From assembly GCF_023897065.1 (NCBI RefSeq), contig NZ_JAMHIV010000004.1:234380-298379 (forward strand): a DNA stretch of 64,000 nt. Direction: 5' to 3'. Every line of letters begins with the position of its first letter. The first letter of the stretch is position 1. Origin of the DNA: Crossiella sp. SN42 (GTDB taxonomy: Bacteria > Actinomycetota > Actinomycetes > Mycobacteriales > Pseudonocardiaceae). A program made the position numbers and the translations under genes. The notes below the pieces were generated by a model. The model saw only the letters and a program-made list of their open reading frames with translations. It ran no database searches and was not told the origin of the DNA. Shown piece by piece: positions 7,401 to 15,598 of the stretch.

Positions 7401-9647
7401 GGTCGCGCCGTTGACGATTTCGTGGACGTGGCCGAACAGGCTTCCGCAGCCGACGCCTCGGAGCTGGTTGCGGTCGCCGACCTCGATGATTTTGGTTCCT
7501 GTTCGGCGGGCTTCTTGGTAGAGGACGGAGCGGTCGCGGTCGTCGGAGAGGTTGGCCTCGTCGACGATGAGGACGTCGATGCCTGTCAAGCCGCGGAGAT
7601 CGGCAGTGGATTCGTTGGCAGGGCCGAAGATTCGGTAGCGCCACTGAGCGACGGTGCGGGAGTGGACGCCGGATTCGACTTCGAGGTTGGCGGCTGCGAC
7701 GGCGGCGGTTGCCGCGCCGGCGACGGTGAAGCCGGCGGCGGTGTAGATGGCGCGTAGGACATCCATGGTGGTGGTTTTGCCGGTACCTGGTCCGCCTTGG
7801 ATGGTGTCGAGTGCGCGTCCGCGGCTGGCGATGTGGCGTAGCGCGGCGGCTTGTTCGTCTGCGAGAGGGTGACCGCGGGCGACTTCTGCGGTGTCGAGTG
7901 TGAGCTCGATGGTGTCGGGTGGGATGGCCAGGTGTGGGAGTGCGTCGTCGGGGTTGTGCTTGGCTGCGCGGAGGATGACCTTTTCAGCTTCCAGGACATC
8001 TTCGGTGGAGTAGGCCTCGGCGTTGGCCATGTGGGCGGCGGCGAGTCCGGCGGTGCCGCCTTGGTGGTCTTCGCCGTCGGTCGCGCTCCGTCGGGGTAGC
8101 TGGATGAAGCCAGCTTTGGCGAGGATTGTGTCGGTGAGTCGCTCGATTTCGAGTGGAGAGGCGAATCCTTCGCGGACTGCGTCGGCGACGCGGGCTAGGG
8201 CGTCGACTCGGGAGAATCGCCTGCTGTGTCCGGTCAGTCCGGTGTCGGGGTCGAGCAGCTGCTGGGTGATTTCGTCGATGCTGAGTGGGGGCGGGGCTTC
8301 GTCGCGGTGGTGCAGGGTTCGTGCGATGTGCAGGAGGGGGTTGTGTCCGGCGTCGCGTTCGATGCTCTGCCAGACGTGGCGGAGTAGCTCGTCGTCTGCT
8401 TGGGCAGTGGCGTCCTTGGAGCGCCGGGTCTGGGTTTCGGCTTTGCGTCGTTGAGCTTGGGTGGCTTGGGGCGGGTCGATGCCCATGGCGGTGAGGGCGG
8501 CGTGGATCTCGTCTTGGCGGCGGGAGAAGCGGTCGATGGTGTGCTGCGGGATGCCGGTGATTTCCCAGGCTCCGGTTCGTTGGGATCGTTCCCAGCGGAT
8601 GCCGAAACGCTTGTTGGTTTCGTACCGGATGAGGGCCTGTGCGATGGCGCCGGCGGCGGCGGCATGTCGGATGAGGTCGCGGCCACCCGAGGCGATGGTG
8701 CTCCACTGTCCGTCCTCGCCGAGGGCGAGGTTGGCGATGACGACGTGGACGTGCCAGTGCGGGTCTCCGTAGAGGGCGCCTGCGACGGGGCGGGCTGCCC
8801 GGTGCGTCATCTTCCATCCCAGGAACCCTTCTGCGGGTATGGCTTTGGCGCTTTTGCCTGCTCCGTGTTTGCCGCGCAGGACGTAGCAGGTGGTGGATTC
8901 CAGCCAGGCCATGGCGCGGTCGATGGCGTGGGCGTAGATGTCTTCGAGCTGTTGTGCCATGGGCTGGCGGGCGAAGGCGAGCAGGAGGCTGGCACTTTTG
9001 CTGATGGTGAAGGTGATGTCGTAGCCGGCGTTGCCGACGGCGATCCGGCGCTTCACTCGGGTGGTGACAACGGTTCCGTCGTCGTCGAGGGTCTCGACGG
9101 TCTCGAAGAGGTTGGCCGCCGCGGCGGTGAAGACGCCGCTGCCCCAGACTTCTTCGACGTCGAGTTGTGCGGCGTCGGCCAGTCGACCGGCGCGGTCGGC
9201 TGCCAGGTAGGCGCGGTCGCCGCGGCGGTTGACTTCGCGGGTTGCCGTCTCGTACCAGGAGATCAGTAGCTTGTCGTGGTCGAGGACGTCCTCGACGTCG
9301 GCGGCGCCTTCTGCAGCTACGGCGTGGATGTGCTGCAGAAGGGGTCGGGCACGGACTTTCGCATCGTGGGGTACAGCGAGCTTGGGGCGCACCAGTTGTT
9401 CGCCGGTGAGCGGGTGCCGGCCGACGCGGAGGCGGCGTGCTGCGGTGCGGTGGGAGGTGGTGAGCTCGGATCCGGCGCGGATGCCGACAGTGGCTAATCC
9501 TTTGCCCAGCCATACAAGCGGTCGTTCGCGGGAGTCCACGCGGTAGGCGTGTTGGGCGTCGTCACTGTCTGGCTGGCAGGGGTGACCGAGGCCCAGGCGG
9601 TAGTCCCATTGCGCTGGGCTTTGACCGATGACTGTTACGTGGGCCAG
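4473..9647 (-). CDS. MobF-family relaxase with TraI-like helicase (TraA-like)
   Basis: Nicks oriT, stays bound to the 5' end and unwinds the strand during conjugal transfer. Features: relaxase three-histidine motif DPHWHVH near 8740-8765; Walker A GGPGTGKTTT near 7776-7800; Walker B VLIVDEANL; second RecA-like helicase domain; then a long charged, coiled-coil and Pro/Glu-rich tail. The usual start would be GTG at 9539, but coding continues upstream in frame to a CTG at 9647 (AHVTVIGQSPAQWDYRLG), with no ATG, GTG or TTG before an in-frame TAA. The added 36 residues hold two tyrosines (16 and 35) where TrwC has its catalytic Tyr pairs, just before WLGKGL, which matches WQGKGA of TrwC. I therefore prefer the CTG start, giving 1724 aa. 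Divergent from the 9975 gene. Confidence 0.9.
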   Translation of the reverse strand: MAHVTVIGQSPAQWDYRLGLGHPCQPDSDDAQHAYRVDSRERPLVWLGKGLATVGIRAGSELTTSHRTAARRLRVGRHPLTGEQLVRPKLAVPHDAKVRARPLLQHIHAVAAEGAADVEDVLDHDKLLISWYETATREVNRRGDRAYLAADRAGRLADAAQLDVEEVWGSGVFTAAAANLFETVETLDDDGTVVTTRVKRRIAVGNAGYDITFTISKSASLLLAFARQPMAQQLEDIYAHAIDRAMAWLESTTCYVLRGKHGAGKSAKAIPAEGFLGWKMTHRAARPVAGALYGDPHWHVHVVIANLALGEDGQWSTIASGGRDLIRHAAAAGAIAQALIRYETNKRFGIRWERSQRTGAWEITGIPQHTIDRFSRRQDEIHAALTAMGIDPPQATQAQRRKAETQTRRSKDATAQADDELLRHVWQSIERDAGHNPLLHIARTLHHRDEAPPPLSIDEITQQLLDPDTGLTGHSRRFSRVDALARVADAVREGFASPLEIERLTDTILAKAGFIQLPRRSATDGEDHQGGTAGLAAAHMANAEAYSTEDVLEAEKVILRAAKHNPDDALPHLAIPPDTIELTLDTAEVARGHPLADEQAAALRHIASRGRALDTIQGGPGTGKTTTMDVLRAIYTAAGFTVAGAATAAVAAANLEVESGVHSRTVAQWRYRIFGPANESTADLRGLTGIDVLIVDEANLSDDRDRSVLYQEARRTGTKIIEVGDRNQLRGVGCGSLFGHVHEIVNGATLRNNRRQKLEDERAAIKAWRHGDYVDALNLWRDNERLIIKESGDEAYAAMLSTWLEQRTHTPDAHTELRGLILLAATNETVDRLNAAAQALRLHHDELGDSRTYNLGAGRELTIHLGDHVMMRANDRTEYHTTGDPVLNGYRGVVTGLGDRGSIRVEWEQDTTEGRRTMTADLHPDYIENGGLSLAYCMTIHKAEGLTVNNTWTLPAGFDRGGTVLFYAHGADTAGFHVATSRHSNTVFIFAARQDYETDDHTHLYGTPAGRDLQDRVIAQIADRARQTATHGDDRPIVVDLQDPEFVDEDGNLIGSHLNRTRDEPERVQQRQEQQQRTEQQHHLARRHREVVELLQDLWPDHYPLIERMSTESKFNRVIEHLDEATYAGFDQRAVLEHVPIETLATDQFADKNGFLIFCIGDAVRKIRQTEDKAEREAEQQQEQDQAADILREAWEAAPELADRVINSDRFDALVHMMKRQHSHGRDVHDLLSRLNLSQIAKPQIRDPATFTAYALRKLAERDQARHDAEARAAEQQAEHQRRLDLARDALDDIWGTHPAVHAVVTSPTFSVLAQRIHLALNDYNIDPDDVRNAIVKINPDNVATARRPGAYLVFSFTRNLPQLDQHYHHAPAPDNAPQQEPEATQPLAEPTPTEPASPEPPTPTPPAPAPQPAQEPGEQPEPESQSTVGQDHTAQRPTRQPPSGAAWQQRPYGHLTHEELDNRIAVTERALQHLETQRRLAEDQAAHLLDQADNETGPKLTSLIDELDTWSERAALAERGLELYAGYQRHRQTAEAAQQRFTTALYDRAAGNLSRDANARIEHTIAEAERVRRESLHSAEQLAEEASEITRLIGPPDNYQRIIIRHRALQKDFEDHARAKAVAEDHATAQTAKQHHELVFQRVVHESINLVELREEKQLRDDQPDPVRHAEELTRRGAARDHITVHQPQLPPPIADHQATPTPHPVVDIDPEPPPQPIPAPEP

Positions 9648-9702
9648 CTTGTCCGATCCCGGGTCGGTCGACGCTTAGTCGCGTCGTTGAGGGCCCACAT
9701 CC

Positions 9703-9783
9703 GTATCCCGTTGAGGGATACCATAGTACTGGCCTTGGTGTTTCGCCACCGGGATCGACCCTGGCTGAGATAGGCGTGGCGAA
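9703..9783. other. candidate origin of transfer (oriT)
   Basis: The 327-bp gap between the divergent relaxase and accessory genes contains a perfect hairpin GTATCCC-GTTGA-GGGATAC (9703-9721), a second copy of GTTGAGGG at 9687-9694, and an 8-bp inverted repeat TTCGCCAC/GTGGCGAA (9742-9749 with 9776-9783). MobF relaxases usually nick next to such a hairpin close to their own gene. The nic site itself is not identified. Confidence 0.5.
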
Positions 9784-9974
9784 GGTGAGTAGCTGCCTGG
9801 CCGAAGGTCGCGGCCGGCGGTGATGTGCTGGCGGCGACCTGGTGACGGGCGGCCACTGCGCGGCTGGAACTCGAGGCCGGCGGCTGGCGCGCTGCGGTAA
9901 AGGCGAGTGCAGCGCAGGTCGTGCTTACACTGGGATGCGGGTGGGTGTGGCTGGGAAGCCTGGGAGGGCTGGGA

Positions 9975-10568
9975 ATGCGCACCCGCAAGCGGTCGGCACG
10001 AGAGCTGGCGGCGGAGCTGGCTGAGGAACATCGAGCGTCCTTTCAACAGAGGGCGGAAGCGCTGGTACAGGTGAAGGATTCCGCAGCGCTGGTCGGCAGG
10101 GTCCAGGGCGAGACAGAGGAGCGGCTGAAGGCCGCTCGCGATCGGGCGCAGCAGCGGCGGAGTGACCTGGAGGCGGAGCTGAAGCGGCGGATCGCGGAGC
10201 TGCGAGAGCGTTACGGAGCCGGTAAGACCAAAGTGGACACATGGCTGGCCGAGGTGAGCGCCGGGATTCAGCAGCGGCGCAGAGAGGCCGAGCTGACAGC
10301 AGGGCGCGCGGTTCTGGATGCGCTGGAACTGGAGGGGTCGCTGGAGGCGATCGCGCGGCGCACCGGCGGTGATGCCCGGGAGTTGGGCAAGTGGATGAAG
10401 CTTGCGCAACGGGACCACGCTGAGCCGGGTTCATCCGGCGCGGCAGAGGTGCCAGCGCCCGCGTCGCAACATCCGGACGGGACGGCCGTGGCAGCGGATG
10501 ACGTGGCGGAGCCGGACGGCGGTGCTGGCGGGCAGGATGCGGAGCTGGAGACGCGGCCGCAGTGGTGA
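9975..10568 (+). CDS. coiled-coil protein beside the relaxase, putative relaxosome accessory factor
   Basis: A 197-aa protein from ATG 9975, preceded by GGGAGGG. Residues 10-105 are rich in Glu, Arg, Lys and Ala and predicted to be a long coiled coil. A short helical block follows (SLEAIARRTGGDARELGKW, near residue 125) that could be a helix-turn-helix, then a Pro/Ala/Asp-rich tail. It is divergent from the relaxase across the candidate oriT, the usual position of MobC- or TrwA-like accessory DNA-binding proteins. The role is inferred from position and shape; no family was recognised. Followed by a strong hairpin. Confidence 0.6.
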   Translation: MRTRKRSARELAAELAEEHRASFQQRAEALVQVKDSAALVGRVQGETEERLKAARDRAQQRRSDLEAELKRRIAELRERYGAGKTKVDTWLAEVSAGIQQRRREAELTAGRAVLDALELEGSLEAIARRTGGDARELGKWMKLAQRDHAEPGSSGAAEVPAPASQHPDGTAVAADDVAEPDGGAGGQDAELETRPQW

Positions 10569-10620
10569 TCTGGTCAAGGCCGCGAGGGGCAGCACCGCGC
10601 CAGCGGTTCCGCTTTTGATG

Positions 10621-10822
10621 TCCTGGCCGCGAAGCGGCCAGGACCAATGAGACAGTGGCGCAGCCCCGAGCTTGCGAGGGGCTGCGCCTCCGCTTCCCGG
10701 CGAGCGTGCTCGCCCGGGGGCCGGAGCGCGAGGGCGGCCGCCCTCGCTGTGGTTTGGCGGGCTCGATGCCCGTCAAACCACGCTCCGCGACGCTGACCCG
10801 GCCCGGGGTGGGCTGGGTCAGC
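10621..10822. repeat. array of stable hairpins between convergent genes
   Basis: Six stem-loops in 200 bp: 10621-10643 (10 bp, loop GAA), 10660-10685 (8 bp), 10696-10718 (10 bp with a bulge), 10728-10747 (perfect 20-bp palindrome), 10749-10781 (14 bp, one G-T) and 10792-10822 (8-bp core). The first can terminate the + gene ending at 10568 and the last the - gene ending at 10829. The others have no gene to terminate and may form a replication or single-strand conversion signal. Confidence 0.6.
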
Positions 10823-10828
10823 GGTGGG

Positions 10829-11680
10829 TTAGAACGGGGGCGGGGTGTAGGCGCGGAGTTGCCGCAGGGCTTCGGCGCGGCTTGGGCTTTGGGCTGCGCC
10901 GATCGGCATGTTCAGGCGGTTGTAGGCCACGGCAAACCAGATGGTGGCTCCGGCGTCCTCGGGCAGCCAGGGATCTTGTAGTTCTTCCCGTGGCACCTCG
11001 GCCACGGTGACGTGCCCACCGGAGCGGTTGACGTGGTCGGGGTTGAGCCTGGGCGCGTTGTGCCAGATGTGTTCGCACCGCACGTAGGGGTTCGGGTCTC
11101 CGTCGTGGGTGATGTAGGTCAGGGTGTCGCAGCGGTAGCAGGGGTCCGGGGTGTAACCCTCGTAGAGGGCGCGGACGGTGAGGTTCACGCGTTCATCGCG
11201 AGTGGCGCTGAACCACTCGCGTGTGGTGGGCAGTCTGAAGCGGTCAACGGTGAGGGTGCGAATGGTGTCGTTGATGTGGTTGTCTGCCTGGACAGGGGCG
11301 GTCGCGATGGGGCGTCCGGTGTCGTCTCGGACGGTGAGTTGTTCGTAGCCGCTGCTGTGGCGGTGAACCCTGAGCACTGAGTAGGAGCCTGAGTAGTTCG
11401 CGATGAGTTCGAGGTGCTTTGGGCAGGTAGGGAACTGGGGACCGTCCAGGTGCTGGGCGAGAGTGAGGATTGACAGGGCTTTCGTGTGCAGGGCGGCCCT
11501 GTCCAGTGGGGTCAGGGCGTCGTAGGAGCGGTTAAGGACGCGGCAGGTTTCTCGGATAGCTGCGAAGGTGATGCGCTTGCGGCACAGTGGCGATGCGGCG
11601 CAGAGGATCTCGTGTGCGTGGGCCAGGCTGACGCGATGACACGCGCGAATGGCGACGATGGCGGCAAGGGTCGGGTACAC
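10829..11680 (-). CDS. hypothetical protein with a zinc-binding motif, 283 aa
   Basis: Starts at GTG 11680 after a strong GGAGG. Not recognised. The C-terminal half has a Cys pair CYRC and then a Cys and two His in RCEHIWH, consistent with a small zinc-binding site. It ends with a short region (IWFAVAYNRLN) that reads like a folded beta-alpha element. It lies 74 bp downstream of the 11755-12828 gene on the same strand, with a terminator hairpin between. Confidence 0.6.
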   Translation of the reverse strand: MYPTLAAIVAIRACHRVSLAHAHEILCAASPLCRKRITFAAIRETCRVLNRSYDALTPLDRAALHTKALSILTLAQHLDGPQFPTCPKHLELIANYSGSYSVLRVHRHSSGYEQLTVRDDTGRPIATAPVQADNHINDTIRTLTVDRFRLPTTREWFSATRDERVNLTVRALYEGYTPDPCYRCDTLTYITHDGDPNPYVRCEHIWHNAPRLNPDHVNRSGGHVTVAEVPREELQDPWLPEDAGATIWFAVAYNRLNMPIGAAQSPSRAEALRQLRAYTPPPF

Positions 11681-11716
11681 GCGCTACCTCCGGTTGGTTG
11701 GTCTGTGGTGGGGAGG

Positions 11717-11747
11717 GAGGCCCGCCCCTTGGGTGGGGGCGGGCCTC
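11717..11747 (-). terminator. terminator hairpin
   Basis: Perfect 12-bp stem (11717-11728 with 11736-11747), 7-nt loop, 8 bp past the stop of the 357-aa gene. Confidence 0.65.
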
Positions 11748-11754
11748 GGGCGTG

Positions 11755-12828
11755 TCAGGCGGCGTTGCTGGTGGCCTGCTGGCTGAGGTGGTTCTTGGCT
11801 TCCACTGCGGCGCGGATCGCGCGCTGGATGGCGGGGTTCTTGTCCTTGCGGCGGGCGGGGTTTCGCTTGTAGTCCTCGGAGACGATCTCGCCGAAGGCGG
11901 TGATGGCTGCAAGGCCGTAGGTGCCGTCGCTCTGGCGCTTGGCGTAAGCCTGGCGAAGGGCCATGGTGATAGTGGAGTCGCTGGCCGCGAGGTTGGGGAT
12001 CTGTTCACGGACCGCGCGAAGGATGGCGGGGTGGGCGTTGGCGGGGGTTGCGGTGGTGCGAGGCTGCGGAAGGGGGGTGTCGCACCTGGCGTCGCGTGCG
12101 GCGGTGAGCGCCTGGTGAATCGCGGGGTCCATGTAGGCGCGGACTTCGGGGTTGTTCCGGTAGTCCTCGGACAGGATCCACCCGGCTGCGCACAGCCCAG
12201 AGTTGATGTTCTTGTCTTGGCTCCAGGCTGCGCGGGCGGCCTTGATCGCGGCGTCAATGTCGCGGTCGGTCAGGCTGCGGGAGCGGATGACCTTGCGGAA
12301 GGCGGCGAGTTCGGCCGCGCTGGTGGTGATGGTGGCGGTAGAGAGCGGGCTATGCGTGGGGGCGGCCTGGGTGGGGGCGGGTTCGGCGGTGCGGGTCTCC
12401 ACCGGCGCGGCGGGCGGGATGACGGCCACGGGGGCGGGTACGACCACCTCAGCGGGGGCGTCGGGGTCGCTCGGGTCCTGGGCGACGGTGACGCCGGGGA
12501 CGGCGATGATGGGCTGGGGGCGCTGGGGGAGGTCAGCGGCGGCCAGCTCGACGACGCGCTTTTCTCCCGTCACTGCGCGCTCGGTGTCCTCGACCGGGGT
12601 CGGGGTGAGCGGGTGGGGTTCGGCGGGTGAGGGGGTAGCGGCCCGGTCGGCGCAGTTCTCGCACTGGTCGCCCTTCTTGCGCTCGGCGGGGGTGAGTTCG
12701 AGGTTGCAGCTTGAGCAGCTAGGGGCGGGGTTGGCTGGGTCGAAGTCCTTAATGGCCGTTTCGATAGCCGGGTCGAGTTCATCAACGTAGGCGTCGAAGT
12801 CCACCGCTTCTTGCAACTGCTGCGACAT
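11755..12828 (-). CDS. zinc-ribbon protein with two C-terminal repeats, 357 aa
   Basis: Start ATG 12828 follows AGGGG; the longer frame upstream is not favoured. The N-terminus has a zinc ribbon with Cys38, 41, 56 and 59. Residues 65-165 are Pro/Ala/Thr-rich linker. The C-terminus carries two related copies of about 80 aa (about 170-248 and 264-345), sharing ILSEDYRNNP with DPAIHQAL in the first and IVSEDYKRNP with NPAIQRAI in the second. No known family recognised. The layout suggests a nucleic-acid or partner-binding protein; this is inference. Confidence 0.65.
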   Translation of the reverse strand: MSQQLQEAVDFDAYVDELDPAIETAIKDFDPANPAPSCSSCNLELTPAERKKGDQCENCADRAATPSPAEPHPLTPTPVEDTERAVTGEKRVVELAAADLPQRPQPIIAVPGVTVAQDPSDPDAPAEVVVPAPVAVIPPAAPVETRTAEPAPTQAAPTHSPLSTATITTSAAELAAFRKVIRSRSLTDRDIDAAIKAARAAWSQDKNINSGLCAAGWILSEDYRNNPEVRAYMDPAIHQALTAARDARCDTPLPQPRTTATPANAHPAILRAVREQIPNLAASDSTITMALRQAYAKRQSDGTYGLAAITAFGEIVSEDYKRNPARRKDKNPAIQRAIRAAVEAKNHLSQQATSNAA

Positions 12829-13569
12829 GTCGTTTCCCCTTGCGATGTGTATGACAGGTTCCGGAGGTACCAGCCCCGGGCGGGTTATTTCCCGCACTTT
12901 CGATTGTACGCATTTCGGCCCCGACAGGTGAGCGAATCGGAGTGACTGGTTCGGGTTCACTGAAATAGTCCAGCGCGATTCGCTTCATGCGCAGGTCGAA
13001 GCCTGACGACTTTGGCGACTTTCGAGTTTTCTATACCTCCGCGTTTTCCTGCGGACTGAAGGTGCCGCGTCGGCACCTGCCGAGAGTTGGGCTGTGAGCT
13101 GCGAGTTTGGGTGAGCAGCCTCGGACAGTGCCACCTTTTCGGTGGCAACCTGTGGGCAAGTCCGTGCGTTCTACGCGCGGACTTGTCCATAGGGCGGCAG
13201 CAGGGCCTGGAACTCAGCCATGCTGTTAGTTGAGAGTGGCAATGGGACGCGATCGGGCGTGGTGGCTGACAGGTGTGGCTGGCTGCTGTTTCAAGGGCAG
13301 GGCGTGCCACGTTGAGGCTGGTTCATTTCTTCAGCGGATTGGTGCTGCCACCCTGGGATGGCGAGTCCGGCTTCCCTGCTGTGTTCTTCTCCGCAGCCGG
13401 CTGATTCACAGTGGCTGGAACTGCGGGGGAAGCGCTGGTAACCACCGGTTCGCCCTCTGGCTGGGAAGTACCCCTGCGCACCGTCCCCGGAGAAGCTCGT
13501 GAGCGGTGCCCGCACGGCACCGTGAAGGACCGATATCGCTGCTGGCGGACAGTCCGCGGTGGTGGGCGC
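12829..13569. other. 741-bp non-coding region with three hairpins
   Basis: No gene supported. It holds AGGTGCCG-CGT-CGGCACCT (13060-13078), TGCCACC-TTTTC-GGTGGCA (13129-13147) and a stem of about 16 bp with G-T pairs (13153-13189). These lie 230-360 bp upstream of the start at 12828, in sequence less GC-rich than the genes (12880-13060). Terminators, regulatory sites or a single-strand origin are possible. Confidence 0.5.
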
Positions 13570-14043
13570 TCAGTCGGTCCTGATGGTCGCCGCGGCTTCG
13601 GCGGCGGCGTCGCGCTGCTCCGGCGGCAGGCCGAGCAAAGTCCAGGACTCGGTGAGCAGGCCGCGGCAGCCGTCCTCACCGAGCGCGTTGCGGCGCAGCG
13701 TCACGGGGTGGCCAGGCGTGATGCCGATGCGCGTGTCGTCCCGGTTGGCGAGCAGCTCTGCCGATGCGCTCCAGCAAGCTGCGTGGAGAGTGCGAGTTCG
13801 GGCGAGGACTCCCGTGGGGTCGGCTAGTTCCTCGTGGCGGAGCACGTTGTAGATGAGCGCTGCCTCGTCGAGTTCGCGGATATAGGCCATGACCTCGCAG
13901 TGGGTGTCGTCGAGGCGGTTGGCCCAGACGGTGGCAGGAACCAGTTCGCGCCAGCCGGGGCTGGGTGCTCCGCTGAGCCACCTCAGGTAGGCGGTGGCGT
14001 CGGCGGTGTTGTCCACGGCGGCGATGGTGAGCTGATCGATCAT
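13570..14043 (-). CDS. hypothetical protein, 157 aa
   Basis: Start ATG 14043 follows GAGGAGT; the frame extends upstream, but that part is Pro/Gly-rich and looks non-coding. The product is acidic and helical (MIDQLTIAAVDNTADATAY at the N-terminus), with no signal peptide, membrane segment or known motif. It belongs to the leftward series of small genes of the element, each with its own SD and spaced by hairpins. Confidence 0.55.
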   Translation of the reverse strand: MIDQLTIAAVDNTADATAYLRWLSGAPSPGWRELVPATVWANRLDDTHCEVMAYIRELDEAALIYNVLRHEELADPTGVLARTRTLHAACWSASAELLANRDDTRIGITPGHPVTLRRNALGEDGCRGLLTESWTLLGLPPEQRDAAAEAAATIRTD

Positions 14044-14103
14044 CGGCACTCCTCGTACGGAGTTGATGCACCGGCGATGGCTCCCGATGTCGGTCGGGTC
14101 CGG

Positions 14104-14203
14104 GTGCGTGGATGGGGACTGTCCACCAGGGCGCGGGGCCGGCGGGGGGCCGTCAGGCTCTCCGCCTGCCCCGCGCCCTGGTTCGCTGTGCACAGCAACG
14201 CAC
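14104..14203. repeat. long mismatched hairpin upstream of the 14043 gene
   Basis: Equal 36-nt arms (14104-14139 and 14168-14203) with a 28-nt loop. The inner 14 bp pair perfectly (CCAGGGCGCGGGGC with its complement) and 14 of the outer 22 positions also pair without gaps. It lies 61 bp before the start codon at 14043 and 85 bp after the stop of the upstream gene (14288). Confidence 0.7.
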
Positions 14204-14287
14204 TCGCACCACCGGTCAACTCACCTCATGGTTGGTGTAGCTGTTTTCTGGGGCGAGCGCGGTGGTGGTCCGGTGTGCGCAGCGAGT

Positions 14288-15142
14288 TCACTGGCAGAGG
14301 CAGTCGACGAAACCCAGCAGGGTCGACACGTGATCGGTGACGACTTCCTCGAAAGCCGCACCCTGCTTGTACAGCTGAGGGATGAGCCGATCTGCTGCTG
14401 CTCCGGCGCGAAGGATGTGGCGCAACGCTCCCTCATCGGTGACAGGCAGGTGCAGATGGCTGGGGCTCCCCCACCATGCGGTCAGCTGACGGCAGTAACG
14501 GTCAATCTGCGTCTCGGAGGCAAAGCGAGGAAGCGTGGGCCGCGCTTCCCGTTCCCGGGCGAGGTACTCCTGGGAGTCCATGCGGCTCTGTGCGTGCAGT
14601 CCGGCACGCTGGGCGGTGCGGCTTGCGAGGTCGTAGAGCACCGCGATCCGGGTGAGGGCAGTCGCCTCGTCTTCGTCACTGGTGGCTTCCGAGAAGTTCA
14701 GCCAGTAGCGCGTCGCGATGGCGGTTTGCCAGAACAGGTAGTGGGCGTATCCGGTCAGACTGTTGACGAACTTCTCGAGGGGGGCGTAGCCGGGAAGGCA
14801 CGTGGCCAGCTGGCGGCAGTTTCCGTGGATAGCAGTGATCACCCACGGCGTGACTGCCTCCGACGCCGCGTACAGGTTGAACGTCAACGCCTCCTGGACC
14901 AGCCGCTCGTTGGCCTCGTTCACCTCGTTGACGGTGAGGCAGGCGTTGTGGTCGATGAGGAGGGCTCGACCGCTGCTGGTCTGGATGGTCCAGGTGGCGA
15001 CGCTGTTGGGCTCGGCGTGCCTGTCGGGAGCACCGAGTGCTGTCGTCACCTGGTCGAGAGTGGCCGCCACCAGGAAGTGCCTGTCCTCCGGCACGGTCTC
15101 GATCTCCGGCTCGACGACGCCGTCACTGTTGATCACAAGCAT
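14288..15142 (-). CDS. hypothetical protein, 284 aa
   Basis: Start ATG 15142 after GAGGAGA. Not recognised. The first 100 residues look like an alpha/beta fold (LVINSDGVVEPEIETV, then RALLIDHNACLTVNEV); the rest is helical with many aromatic residues (YAHYLFWQTAIATRYWLNF). No membrane segment long enough to be convincing. Leftward gene of the element, preceded by a terminator-like hairpin at 15302. Confidence 0.55.
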   Translation of the reverse strand: MLVINSDGVVEPEIETVPEDRHFLVAATLDQVTTALGAPDRHAEPNSVATWTIQTSSGRALLIDHNACLTVNEVNEANERLVQEALTFNLYAASEAVTPWVITAIHGNCRQLATCLPGYAPLEKFVNSLTGYAHYLFWQTAIATRYWLNFSEATSDEDEATALTRIAVLYDLASRTAQRAGLHAQSRMDSQEYLAREREARPTLPRFASETQIDRYCRQLTAWWGSPSHLHLPVTDEGALRHILRAGAAADRLIPQLYKQGAAFEEVVTDHVSTLLGFVDCLCQ

Positions 15143-15301
15143 GGGTGTCTCCTCAGAACTGGGTGTGAGGCTGCTGAACGGGGAATGGGTCGGCGAGATA
15201 TCGCCGTGGCCTGCGGTGGCTCGCGGGGGCGCAGGGGACTAAGGTGGTGTCTGTATGACAGGGCTTGGTCCGTACCAACACGCTCGCGTGAGGGCCAAGC
15301 A

Positions 15302-15340
15302 GAAGGCCCGCCAGGTGTCGCGGACATCTGGCGGGCCTTC
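15302..15340 (-). terminator. terminator hairpin, perfect 13-bp stem
   Basis: GAAGGCCCGCCAG at 15302 pairs with CTGGCGGGCCTTC ending at 15340. It lies about 80 bp beyond the stop of the 19-aa frame at 15421. Confidence 0.65.
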
Positions 15341-15420
15341 CTTATGCAGGAGCGCAGGTAGCGCTCACCATGTGGTGTGGCCGACTCTCGGGAACGTCGG
15401 TGGCCCACCCGAGGCACTGG

Positions 15421-15480
15421 TTAGTGCCCGCTCTTCTGCCAGTCGCTGCTGTTGCGGAGCGTCATCGTGCTGCTGGGCAT
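15421..15480 (-). CDS. 19-aa peptide with a near-perfect ribosome binding site
   Basis: The short frame MPSSTMTLRNSSDWQKSGH ends at TAA 15421. Directly before its ATG is AAGGAGGTGATCC, as close to the complement of the 16S rRNA 3' end as a ribosome binding site gets. A terminator hairpin follows at 15302-15340. The function is unknown; it may be a micro-protein or a leader peptide. Supported by signals rather than by homology. Confidence 0.4.
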   Translation of the reverse strand: MPSSTMTLRNSSDWQKSGH

Positions 15481-15598
15481 GGATCACCTCCTTGGAGGAG
15501 TGGGCGGACTGGTGGACACCAGTGGTCGCAGGCACTGGTGTTCTCCCGGGGGGAACCGGGACGTGGGGCTGCCTTTGCCCGCCTGGTGTTCGGCGTGG

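Noticed and set aside
4894..9513. Several frames of 390-509 codons within the relaxase gene
   Set aside because: Same-strand shifted frames, very rich in Arg, Pro and Ser, with no domain; they follow from the high third-position GC of the relaxase gene.
11698..12630. 310-codon rightward Gly-rich frame
   Set aside because: Antisense to the zinc ribbon protein; the Gly/Val/Ala run is the complement of a Pro/Ala-rich linker.
14063..15361. 432-codon rightward frame
   Set aside because: Antisense to two leftward genes that have good ribosome binding sites and sensible composition.
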